NCBI GenBank assembly: GCA_034190875.2
Contig: CM067354.1
Coordinates: 9,916,888 to 9,980,887, forward strand
Length of the DNA stretch: 64,000 nucleotides
Direction of reading: 5' to 3'
DNA from: Urechis unicinctus
Lineage: Eukaryota > Annelida > Polychaeta > Xenopneusta > Urechidae
In this document: positions 18,490-29,724 of the stretch, in pieces
Numbering within the stretch: the stretch's first letter is position 1
How the letters are laid out: every line of letters starts with the position of its first letter
Position numbers and translations under genes: made by a program
Notes under the pieces: generated by a model
Told to the model about the DNA's origin: nothing
Databases searched by the model: none
The model's input: only the letters and a program-made list of their open reading frames with translations

Positions 18490-21400
18490 GATACACTACT
18501 GTCGGCATATTTTGTACGACGGTTTGCTTGGGGTGGATGCTGTAGCGAGTCAGTCTTCAATAAAACCTAACTTAGGCGCCCATCCTAGGAAAATATAGGG
18601 AAATAGGACAGGTTAAAAGAGGAATGTTGTAGCGCGTTGCAATACGGCAATGGTACCATTCTTGGTATAACATGACAAAATTGAATTGACTTGTCGCTCA
18701 GCAACTAATTAAGCAGCTGATTGCTCATGCACTCTGTACAAGCACTATTGCGGAAACACAAACAAATAAATTGTGACTGAAAAAGTAATTGTATTGCATT
18801 GAGCTAATTGGCCAGATTTGTAAACAGTTGGCTTTTGTTCAGCTATCATATCAGATCATTGTAGATACCTGTAATCGTATAACACGCACGCAACTCAATA
18901 TTCCAACATTATCATTACGCTGGGGTTCTATTACATCTGATATCTTATCTATTTCCGGACAAGGGATTCTTTTTTCGTTAACTCGACGTGTTTGCATGTT
19001 ATTTAGTCGTGTATCACATGAATAACGGTCCGGATGTGAATAGCCACCAGACGCCCCATACCCAGGATAGGTTATATAGATGTGACTTTACATATGCATA
19101 GGTTTTTATAATGCCTCAAAGGTTATGAACCTTGAATATGTAACCTGTGCTTACATGCGACCTCTTGAGAAGCTAAGGGAGCCTGGAGCTGTATATCATG
19201 GTTTATCAGAGGCATTAGCATTTACTGTGTCTATGTTGCTTCCTTTATTGGGTATGATATTGATATGTAAAATCATTGAGGTCTGTAACATCTACTGTAC
19301 ATTAGCATAATTTTCCCCTTTGATGAATATGCGCCCATACACAATAAGTCGAAATCATTGATTCCAAAACACCTGCACATTTAGGGACTACTAGTACAAG
19401 TGCACAGCATCATGAAGAACGCTTAATTGTCGATTCACACTTAATCAAGTTGTTGGATAACTTGTGAATTAACCGATCGCTGGCTAATTATCGGCAATGA
19501 ATTGCTGCTTCTTGTCACATTAACCGAGCATTCTCATACTAGCAGGAATACTGTTGTCAATACTAGCTATAATGGGGTTAGACGCATAGTCTTCGATTAC
19601 ATCGAAATGAGGAAGAGTAATGATAATTGCATAACCTGGCAATCACGCTCAAAATTTTTGCGCATTAAACAACATATTTAGTTAGGCACTATAACATTTT
19701 ATCATCGTTTCTTTGTTGTAAAGCCAAAGCCTAAATTGATACCCCTACTCGGCAAATGATTCTTTACTCGAAGGAAAATAATGCAAGAAGAATGGTGATT
19801 GCAGCATAGCGACAACCCTTTTTGTAGCCAATAGTATAGCATTTATGTCACATAGCAAACTTCCCTGAGCAGGACAAGCAAAACACTGCATATTTGCACA
19901 TGTACATTGTTCAGATGAAGCTAAACCTAAATTGCATACAAGTTTACCGCACCACAGTTATAACTTTTTGAACATTAAGAAGCAAATCCACGGAATAACG
20001 TTTGGATGAAACGCATATGACCTTGTGTACATCACAGTAGTGAAGGCATTTTGTTACGAGTGATCGCAAGCGCTTGAGGGTCAAACATTGAATTCTCGTC
20101 AATAACGGTCGGATAGAACCTTCTCGACACCAAACAAAAGTGTTTGATATCGTTTTTTGTTTCCCAATTTGTGTTACAGACATTGGGTTTATGAGCTAAT
20201 CTCAGTATAAGCCAGTGCGTGAAATATACTACAGTGAGGAGGGGGTCCCTTATGCAGTGTTTTTCTTGTCTTGTTTTTATATGTGCGCATATATACAGGA
20301 TCTACAGAGATAATAGGCAAACGGCTCATTGACGATTCAAGACAGCCGCGTGATATACTAATCACTTCAGTTCATCAGAAGATATGATGGCGCATATTGA
20401 TACCTGATCGAAAATGTTCTGGACGTTAATGCTTTCTTAGGTTTCCAACATTTAGCCCGTTTGATAGATGCCCGTGTCTAGTTAGTTGAGGAGTTCTGCA
20501 TAATGTGCGGTTATCATTTTACAGCTGTTTTGTTTCATTCAAACATACGCGTAATAAGCACGGGTACCCCTTTAAGCACATAAAGTGGAAACAGTCGAGG
20601 CTGATGGAAGAGCTGGAAGTAAAATACTGGTGTAACGTTTTTGATTAAACAATACGGCAGGTCTTCTGTAGTTATGGAAAACAATACTCGTTAGCTACTA
20701 CATTCGCTTCTAATGAAATGCCATGATATAAGCTGCTTTTTGCAAGCCGCTTTTTATCTTAATAGGATCGAACAAAGCAGTGACTGATAGCACCAACCTT
20801 TGCGATTGAAAATCATGCGTTGAAAAAGGCTACTTGAGAGTTCCAAGATACTACAACATCATAATGCTCAAACACGAGTGCGGCATGAAACAGGATTATC
20901 GAAGCACAGGACAGTGGAACCATAAACAGCTCCACATGCGACGCAGAACAATAAATTAAGAAACAAGCTACCACTGGAGGTAAAGCGGATTGAAAATATC
21001 ATTACTTAGAGGGTTTACATAATATAAAACATAATGCGTCATATAACAACATTAGAATCATTATCAAAAAAAAAAGATTAAGCAAAGATGGATAATCATG
21101 TAAGTGTTTATCAGGGTAACGTCAGACTAACTGTTTTTTGCATATCAAATTTTGATGCTAAGCAAAAGTACTTAGGTAATGTCCTAATGCGGCAGTGGAG
21201 CAGTTTTTCCCCTTGGGGAGCAAATTGTGCATTGTAAATGCGTCTTCTTAGTTTTTGGTATAAGATAGTATTTAGTACCCCCTTGTAGGTTTACTTTAAG
21301 GATGACTTGACTTTAAATTTGACCAAAAAGCAGTGACCTTCCTGACTTCTCTGTAATTGAACTGCGCTATATCAGGATGATTTACAAGCCAATGCACGTG

Positions 21401-24400
21401 TATGCATTATCTGCTCGGAAGCATTTGTGACCATTTTGTCTGCTACGTTGAATAGTGTAAGCAAACAACAAATCTGTGATCAGCGCATTTGTACCAGTAT
21501 TCTTATATCATTTTACAAATAGCAAGCTGCAACTTGAATACATGCGACTTCCTCATGATGAACTTAAATTACACCTGTATCGTAACAATGTCTGCATCAT
21601 CTCTTTTGGCCGCCCAACTTGTCTATGCTAAACGTTTCGGCTTTGCCATGAAAATGTCAAAAAGCATAATATTATGATTACCACCTGCTTATGTATTATG
21701 CGCTGTGGTTTGTTCCATGCAACAATTGTCTTCGCTAAATATTGATCCACAGAGCTTGCAATGTACCATGAACGCCTTGAATGGTTATCGCAACATTACC
21801 TGTATTGTTTGACATTGTTATTGAGGAAATATATTATATACGATGGAAATACATCAGTCTTACGCATTAGCTGGTAAAAGTTGCGAACGAAATTATCCCG
21901 TTTAGTGGCAATATGTTAAAAGTACACTTTCTTGTAGTAGCACATCATAACAGGAATGTGACGAGGTGCCTTTTACATGAGGTATATAATAGTCGACTGA
22001 TTGCTTCGATTATTAAAGGGACTACTTATATATACTGTAACACAGTGCAATACCGTCGCAGAAATTAAAATATGCATGTTTTATTAAATATCCCGTCGAT
22101 AGAATGCCATTAAACAAGACATATATTAGATATAAAATTTGATTGCAAAAGATGTGCAATTTTTCTGTATTGCTAATATAAGAAAGGAATTGCTTTTGAC
22201 GCAGGGCGTAGAATATAGCTGCACATGGCAGATTAGAATTACCTTCATCATGCTGCATGGTGTGTCAGTAGAACAGAAATAAGCCGATGCTATTAGAGGC
22301 ATAGGGGCACGTCCACATTGGTATTACATATCTGACTAAATCGCTGGAAAGGATTCAAAGGCATAAAAATCACCACCAAGTAAGTTTAAGATTATTGGAA
22401 AGCGGCTTAATATGAGACTTATTTATCACTCTATCATGGCGCTGTATTAGCATAACACACGTTGATGTAATGCATTGCGTACGCATAGGCATTTTGAATA
22501 CACATATCGGGATTTATAGACCGTACGGGCATTATCCACTGTAATTGGAGACCATAAATGCTGGCTCTCAATGGCGTACAATCACAATAACCAATGTCGA
22601 CAAATAACATTAATATCTTGCAAATTATTCATTGTCGTAAGGAAGACTTGGTATTTATGTAGTGTACTGAGAACGACTGACACTACAAAGCTATGTTTAT
22701 ATACAAGAACCGATCAGTCAGCACAATCACTTGTTGATAAAATTAGAATGTTACAGTGCTATTATCATTATGATTAGGGAAAGCCCTAGATAATTTCATC
22801 CATATATGAACCACTGAAACACTGCTATTTATAAATACCTCTGGTGTCTCTGTAATGCAACGAGCCTTTTCAAGAAAATGTGGAATAAAAGAATGACAAT
22901 GCTAGGTTTAAACAAATAAGTTTATCGTTCTATCCACGTACTATTAGTCGTATATTTGTTTTTCAAGTCAATATCCAGATCAAAGTCTCAAAAAGGGCTA
23001 GCATCATTCGGATGAGAAGAACATCAAAGTCGTTTGCACATTAAGTGTTGACATTAAGCTGTTTAATATGTTGCCAAGCGACCAATAGCCTAAATTATCG
23101 AGCCCCGTCTACAAATCGCCACAAAAACATTTCGCATTTCTATGGCCTTTATATAACTGTAAACTCTGAGCAAACAAAATAGCTTACTTGATTGGCCCTA
23201 CGGAGACGCCATAGCATAAAGAGAGTATTCATCATCTGTCGCTGTAAGAATCCTGCAATATCTGGAACTCAATTTTAGGCGCATGGGACGTTATTACGAT
23301 GCACATTGACGTGTATAGGACGACTGAACGCAATTTACTTATATTACTTGCACGAGGAACCGCGTGAATTCTGCGAACAAACATTACATATTTAACAATT
23401 GGTTCATATATGAATGACATTATACTAACCAGAATGAGTCCTTGCACGTACAATGTAACGAATTGTCCCATTTTGCGATCATTCTAAGCCAACAAATCAA
23501 GGGAACAAATTCGGCGGCAAATCGGCGAACAGTTAATACCAGATTTGGTAATTTTTAGCTATTTCTGCAGTTAATCATTTGTGGATGGCTGGTCCAATGT
23601 AAAGATAAATCCTCGAGATAATTTAACTGGTGATCGTGCATGGAAATACACGCCACACCACATAGTTACGTGGATAGCACCTCCACACAACACTTACTTA
23701 ATTGATATTTATGTGACCATGTTGAATGCAGTTTTGGCATTCTTAATCAAATATGCATCTCTGAATTATCACTATGAATCGCCAATTCTGGCTATTTATT
23801 CAGTTTCTCTTAATTGCGATTATTTACCAGCTTTGTTATTTGCAGGTACTCTTTCTGCATGTCAAGCGATTTTATTTGTTCCTTTACATTTGTCATGCTT
23901 TGAACAGACTCGTTGATCATAAAATGCGGTCGCACTGTATACTAAGACAGTAGATTATGCTAAATGATAATTTGCTGCGATGTGCAATGCAATTACGTCC
24001 AAGCATGCATTTGCTAATTGCAAGGATTGTAATTTTATGCTCTTATTATTCCCGTAATGAACAAAATTATTTCATGACCGTGTCAGTGGGCAATCTATGT
24101 GTTCAAAAGCATTATGGGGTCCTATATATAATGATGCTTATCCCTTCAATTGAGATCAAGTAAACAAAAAGCTTTAGTGTGTTTTGAGTTATAAATTATA
24201 TTGCCAGTTTAATCGCCACCTTCCCATTATGTTACCGCCACATACGTGAGTGATAAGAAAAGACCGCTCAATGTTACAGTGAAGAGCAAGCAAAGTAGAA
24301 TGGCTAACTTTTTAACAGAATTTCAGCACAGACAGATCCCACATAAGCTGAGATAGCGATAAATGCACTGGTTAACAGATAATAGACACATTTGTTGGGG

Positions 24401-25408
24401 GGTGCCATTTTCAATTTTGAATTTGCTCCCATTTGCTACTTGCTAAAATTACTTATTTTCAAAAATCTCTTTGCATGCTCTATTTCATCATTTTCTGCTA
24501 TTATCGCCCAAACTCCACCCGTTTTCAGCCTCAGATGTCCAGTAGCACCTGTTACATACAATATTTGAGTTATAATTGACGTTTCGTCAAAAAGAAGCAT
24601 CCGGACATATCAGACTCACTTGTATAGACTGCCATCGAGGCCAGACTCTCCTTTTTATAAGTGTGACTCTAGCTATTTTGATAACGGATATATCGTTTGA
24701 CATGAGTAAGAATTATCCATTGTGCTAATGCTGAATGAGAATCAAGCAAAGGGAGCAGGTGTTATCAGGAGTAAATTCAATCTTCTCTGAAGCCAATGGC
24801 ATAGCGAGTGTATATATTCAATACAGTATTGGTTAAACTAACTAGCGATTGCTATGCTTCGGATTCGCAAGCAATTGCCAAAATGTCTTTTTGTTACATA
24901 ATCACATATACCTCCATCATGTAATGGTAAGAAGAGGTTATTTTTATTCATTCCGGTTCGTATACAATGGGTATTGACGATATCAGTGCGCTTATTCATT
25001 CCTGTACATGCTTACAATCAATATTACTGACTTGTTCTCATCATGCAAGAGTCTGTACAGCAAAATTGTATTTTCGAGTTTATTAATAGGCCTATAAGTA
25101 AAAGTAATGCATTATCTCCCCTCTAGCTGTTAACATCGTTCTAAATTGAAACAAAACCTTACCATTGTATCCTGTCAAAGTGGCTCTTTTTCCTCCAATA
25201 TTAAGGCATGCAGCAAAACCGCATCTGTTCCATAAAAACATGTAAATTCATACACCTTAATAAGAGCAAGGTAATCACCGATACATTATTATTCCTGTAC
25301 ACTGTGCCAGTATTTATCGTGACGTGCGCAAAAATTTAACTGAGCTTGGTTTGTCTTTAACTTTGTTCACAATAACCCGGTAAGGCGTGACAGGCTGGTG
25401 TGGTATGC
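18490..25408. other. Noncoding stretch, nothing recognised
   Basis: About 6.9 kb with many short chance frames and stops in every frame. The longest, 23581-23916 (plus, 111 codons), does not start with ATG and has no motif. CpG is frequent, unlike the block at 57.6-62.1 kb. No RNA gene or transposon end is recognised. Confidence 0.5.
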
Positions 25409-25590
25409 CGACTGTAACCATGTTTAGCATGTCTGATATGTTGAGTATAACCACATTAAGCATGGCGGGCATGTCTGCTTTTCTGACTATAGCTACGTTA
25501 GGTGTGGCGGCATGTCTAGTTTGTTGAGTACAACCACATTAGTCGGGAAGTGTATGCGTGGTATGTTGGTTATAACCAAGTTAGGCGGGT
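25409..25590. repeat. Degenerate ~40-bp tandem repeat, five units
   Basis: The core GA-T-TAACCA--TTAG recurs with variation at about 25410, 25443, 25485, 25525 and 25568. The spacing is 33, 42, 40 and 43 bp, with GGCGG and CATGTCT blocks between. It is an eroded minisatellite with no coding potential seen. Confidence 0.7.
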
Positions 25591-27474
25591 AGGCAAGAAT
25601 GCTAACCATTACATACTAATTTAAGTTATCCCTATGACTGAACCCTAACTTACTCGCAACCACAACCACCATTTTGCGCTTCTTCATTCTAAGTCGTACT
25701 AACCTCGCCCGCATTTCCCAACCTGCTTTGTAGCATTCTTGTACGTGAGTAAATAGTTTAGTGCATGTGGTCCATGGTTGGCGCCCATATGGTACGATAC
25801 CCACCCCTCCGCATACCATCCTGTAGAAAGCCGGCACAAAGCCTGATTCAACGTGCATCGTTCATCAACCCATCAATCGGAATATATCCATACATGATAC
25901 CAGTTTTGAACGATTAAATGGATGCACAGCTGTCAGATGCTGTGAAGTTCTTTAGTATGGCACACGTTACCTACCGTATGGCACATACGCAAATGTTTTT
26001 GACTCATCAATTACTGTTTAGATCATTAATATGTTACAGGGACAGACAAGAAATAAGCGTTGCGGATCTTTGTAGGTTAACTAAATGATATATTTGTTAC
26101 GACGCTGAAATCAGTTCGGATGTTCAATTAGCCAACACACAATCCGCACTTTGTAACCAACCACTCATTTGCTCATGTTACATTATAAATCTATAGAAAT
26201 CCCTCCTAATCATTCGTGTGTACAGATCCACTGTGTTAGTTTACTGTGAAACACCCTAGTTGGCTTTTTTTATTCATGATGAAATTTAAGATATTGCGAA
26301 TCTACAGCTCTGGATGAAGTGGAATCTGCAGACAGCTGGCAGTAGGAGTGTACCAGCCGACAGCGTCACGTGCATAATTATTAACACATTTTGCTCTCGT
26401 CATTAAGACTCCATTAAAATATATATCAAGGAAATGCATGAAGATTAGACTTCTATTTCAAGTTGTTATGAGTACAGCACGCCATATATCAGTAATTTCA
26501 TGCTATTCCGTACCACAGCGTGTACAACTTCGTGATGCTCATTCATCCACGCGTCTCTTTCAGTATTCTATGTTTTGATTCCTATCGAAATGCATTGGAC
26601 GGCTTCGTTGCACCAATGCGTAGTTGATTTGCATTGTCATCAGAGAGAATATATATTAATAATCATTACCAACTGAGTATGCGTCAGGCAATATGATATT
26701 TTCTCTTATAAACAGCTGTTTTACTAACGATTGCTGAAAACTCTGATGTGCATTAGAGAACGATTTTTTCGCTTAAGTAATGCGCAACAAATACTATAAG
26801 TGTCAGATTGTTTGCTGCAGTACGCCGCGGTTGGGTCCGTACATATCTGCTAGCAACATCTCTCCCATCTCGGATCATCCGGGTCCTTTTATGACTTATT
26901 TAGCGTTCGGCGAGGAAAATGTCGTATTCGGTAGAGTTAACTGGGCACAGTAATGGAATGGAGCTGGCATTAGGGTTTTTGCCCCGTAAGCGCTGTGTCG
27001 GGTGCGTCTTCTATAACGAGTCATATGCATGAATAACAACTAGAAGAGTGTGTTATTATGTAGACTAGAATGGTAGCAATTAAAAACCACCGAAACTACC
27101 GGTTATTAACCGTTGTCCATTGAATTTCTGCTCGATAAAATCCCCCTTACACGATTTAAGTTGTTAGGAAAAAGCAACCATCATCTTCCAGTCTAAAAAA
27201 ATCCTGTTTTGTACACGAACCAAAACCTTTACATCGCGTTTGCCAATATTAAGTTGCTTGACCAGTGCGACTCACCCTTAGCTTTCCAAAGATCAAATCC
27301 AACGCAAATCAACTCCTACACAGACCAACTACGATGCATACCAACTCAACTTCTACTCAGACCAAAGGTCCATTTTTCCAAATATCAATAAGTGAAAATC
27401 GGTTCAGATACCGCTCGGGACGATACATGAAGTTCTGGACATCACACATGTTATTGTCGTGAGGATAAATAAGC
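25591..27474. other. Noncoding stretch upstream of the THAP pseudogene
   Basis: No coding-like frame recognised. An open frame at 25616-25858 (minus) includes the repeat flank and has no motif. No obvious terminal inverted repeat of the THAP-family element was found on this side. Confidence 0.5.
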
Positions 27475-27485
27475 GCCGCCATTTT
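27475..27485. promoter_or_regulatory. YY1-like GCCGCCATTTT motif upstream of THAP exon
   Basis: GCCGCCATTTT is one base from the reverse complement of the YY1 core (AAGATGGCGGC). In animals this core is typical of TATA-less promoters and 5' untranslated regions. It lies 76-86 bp before the ATG at 27561. Its role here is inferred from position only. Confidence 0.3.
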
Positions 27486-27560
27486 CATTCTGCACGAGTC
27501 GTTGATATTATGAAATTTACTCTTCTTTCTTCACGGATTGGTGCGTTTCTGGCATGAGTA

Positions 27561-27833
27561 ATGCCTTATTGTTGCGCTTTCGGTTGTCAGAACAATGAGA
27601 AGTCGGGCATGATTTCCATTCGGTTTCCGAAAGTCAGCAAACAGCATCGCATATGGCTGATGAAAAGCAAGCGTAAAAACTGGAGGCCCACTCTCTCGCC
27701 TGTTCTATGTTTTGATCATTTCGATAAGAAACCCAGGCGACGAGTGAAGCTATACCGACTATTTAGCCACGTTGGAATTGGTGGTAGCCTAACTTAACGA
27801 TGGCGAGACTCCGAGAAAAGGCAGCGACAACAG
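27561..27833 (+). pseudogene. THAP zinc-finger exon
   Basis: The ATG at 27561 begins MPYCCAFGCQNNEKSG. Zinc ligands C4 (or C5), C9, C50 and H53 fit the C2CH THAP spacing (C-x4-C-x40-C-x2-H). FP at 22-23, W32 and the CFDHF block also fit. The domain normally ends in an AVPT-type motif, which I cannot find. Instead the frame runs into TAA at 27795. A good splice donor, ACAG|GTGAGA, follows at 27833/27834, reached in a different frame that reads MARLREKAATT. So the exon has probably lost or gained a base. THAP domains bind specific DNA sites. Confidence 0.78.
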
Positions 27834-27950
27834 GTGAGATCTGCCTGCTGGCAGAACCTTTGGTCTAGTCTTGGCTTACATTTAGTGACATGTTCATCAA
27901 TTTATCACCAAGTTGCAAGTATATCAGTCCAGCTGTTTCTCGTCATGCAG

Positions 27951-28036
27951 GCTGTAAATAAAGCATGTAATGCAAGTGACAGTGATGAATTAGAAGCAGA
28001 GCCCTTAGGTACCACACTCAAGCACTACCGATCCTG
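27951..28036 (+). pseudogene. Probable small acidic exon of the THAP gene
   Basis: A pyrimidine-rich tract (CTGTTTCTCGTCATGCAG) ends in a plausible acceptor at 27950. The following frame reads AVNKACNASDSDELEAEPLG and then stops at TGA 28034-28036. An acidic linker after the THAP domain fits the family layout. Its right boundary is unclear. Confidence 0.4.
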
Positions 28037-28292
28037 AAGCGTACTCACACTTGTCATTTGGGGTGCAGTCAAATGTTTTGGCAAGTGTCACGAGGCAACT
28101 CTATAATCGATTAATTGCCTTGACAGGGATTACTTATGTTGTATGTAGCCATGTGTTTTCGCAGTCAAGTTATAAACATACTATTGTATAGATAACATAG
28201 ACAACTGACAAGTCCCTACAGATACAGTGGTTTATCTTTTCTGGACAAAAGAGCATTCCAGATGTACCCAGTTTTCTATAGGTCCGTTTCAG

Positions 28293-28750
28293 CACTGCAT
28301 ATGAGCCTCTTGAGGAATCTGTTGAGCTAGTGATCAGCGATGTTGAGATGATAAAACTGACCCTGACTATGACTTTAGTGATGATGCCGAGATGGACACT
28401 GATGATGAAATTAATTGTGTAGGAGAGCTGTTTGTGAGCCCAGCTGCTCTCAAGCTGCCTGTGCTTTGGCTGCTGTGGAGTCATCGTGCAGCAGATACGT
28501 GGAAGTTTTGCTTGTTTTGAGCAAATGTGTGTGAATGGAAAGCGGAAGATGTAGGATAGCCAACCTTTGACAGGAGCTATGCCTTCAGGGAATTCATTAA
28601 TAGCCTCTAGCGGCAGTAGTGCTGTTAGAGCACTGAATGTGTTCAGGCATGTTAATAACCCAAATATATCTAGACCACACTGCTAAGTATGGCAGTTGAA
28701 CCCTGGTGGAACTAAAGACGTCGAAGGTTCTAGACAGGCAACTTATTCAG
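28293..28750 (+). pseudogene. Cysteine-rich and AKYGS segments of the THAP gene
   Basis: The acceptor GTTTCAG ends at 28292. The frame gives TAYEPLEES, then after a shift DPDYDFSDDAEMDTDDE. A second shift leads to KLIV, ESCL and a cysteine cluster. DSQPL follows, preceded by TAG where the family has tryptophan. Next come MPSGNS, NVFRHVNNPNIS, and after an apparent deletion TAKYGS*TLVELKTSKVLD, then QLIQ. The segment ends CAG|ATATGA, where a normal donor would be CAG|GTATGA. That is one G-to-A change destroying the splice site. Confidence 0.6.
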
Positions 28751-28822
28751 ATATGATAATCTTTGACTGGCATGTTATGTCATGTTGCATTTGCACTATC
28801 AATTGCCTGTTAATTGTTTCAG

Positions 28823-28996
28823 AGCAACCAAGTTAAAAATTCTAATGCTATGGAGTTAGCTGGTATGAAGATCGCCCTTAAATCCCTATCTGCGAATGGC
28901 TTGACCAATACTACTGACAGGCATCTGGGGATGAAAAAGCACTTGAGGGAAGAGCAACCTAACAACACTGGGTTGATGTGTGGCATGTTGCCAAAG
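28823..28996 (+). pseudogene. VKNSNAMEL-TDRH-DVWHVAK exon of the THAP gene
   Basis: The acceptor TTGTTTCAG ends at 28822, leaving an intron of only 72 bp. The exon reads SNQVKNSNAMELAG, MKIALKSL, TDRHLGMKKHLREEQPN. After a one-base frame shift it reads VDVWHVAK and meets the donor AAAG|GTTAGT (28996/28997). VKNSNAMEL, TDRH and DVWHVAK are the strongest family landmarks. I see no convincing continuation downstream, so the C-terminal part is lost or unrecognisable. Confidence 0.75.
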
Positions 28997-29290
28997 GTTA
29001 GTTTCTTTGAGGCGACTAAAACTAAAAAACAAGACTATTTCGAGTCTTATTAGTAACATGATCTATGTTGCTTAATTTCATAAATATAATATGGTATAAT
29101 CTGAAAGCCTTTTCTCTGCCTGATGTCGAATTTTCTTGGAGACACAGCAACCAGTTTGACGTCATGGGACCTGTCGCCATTGCAGCCGAATTATGCCAAA
29201 TAGCATCGAGAAGATGGCATCGAATTTTCTTCCGAAAGGGACAGAGCAAAGTGGTGGTCAGGTAGATGACACCAGAAATTATGAATTAAT
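28997..29290. other. Downstream flank of the THAP pseudogene
   Basis: Contains a perfect TGACGTCA palindrome (29157-29164, a CREB/ATF-type site) and the 12-mer TCGAATTTTCTT twice (about 29126 and 29219). A 66-codon frame at 29065-29265 is not recognised. Whether this belongs to the transposon-derived unit is unknown. Confidence 0.4.
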
Positions 29291-29724
29291 TACCACCACA
29301 ATAATTTAGTCATTCTCTGCCAAAAGTATCAATTTCACAAATAGGCAGGTTAGTGCAGCATGTAATATATCGTAGGCAACAATTTTGTATGAAAATCTGC
29401 ATCAATTAAGGACGCAAGTCTGCTTTCATCGACCAACAGTAAGTGAGTCGTGAATCACGGGCACTTACTAATAATATCGATGTAAGTGCTAAAACCGCTA
29501 TCACAAATATGGGATACATACGTAATCAATTACGTGGATTACGTTTATAATGTATTCATCGTATCTGATAAATTACCACACATGAGGTTATTTGTTGTCA
29601 ACAGTATCAATTGAACAAATAAGCAGGGTGGTGCAGCATATTATATAACGCAGACAACCATTTTGTATTAAAAAAGCTGCATCAATTACGATCGCAAGTC
29701 TGCTTTAATCGACCAAGAGTAACT
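29291..29724. repeat. Diverged tandem duplication, ~150-bp units 283 bp apart
   Basis: Copies at 29291-29441 and 29574-29724 share TACCA-CACA, AGTATCAATT, ACAAATA-GCAGG, GTGCAGCAT, CAACCATTTTGTAT (one variant), CTGCATCAATTA, CGCAAGTCTGCTTT and ATCGACCAA. The spacer contains a near-perfect palindrome, ACGTAAT-CA-ATTACGT (29520-29535). Confidence 0.75.

Larger units (their letters stand above)
27561..28996 (+). pseudogene. Decayed THAP-domain, transposase-like gene with introns
   Basis: An N-terminal THAP zinc finger (27561-27722) is followed by acidic and cysteine-rich segments. After them come a stretch matching the family landmark AKYGS, the VKNSNAMEL block, TDRH, and finally DVWHVAK. From memory, these landmarks occur in this order in a widespread, unnamed family of THAP-linked transposase-like proteins in fishes, corals and other marine animals. 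Several splice sites are visible. The gene is dead: stops replace expected residues, frames shift at least twice, about 100 residues between the SRPH and AKYGS segments appear deleted, and one splice donor is mutated. The family assignment is from memory and needs a search. RNase-H-like chemistry is an inference. Confidence 0.72.
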
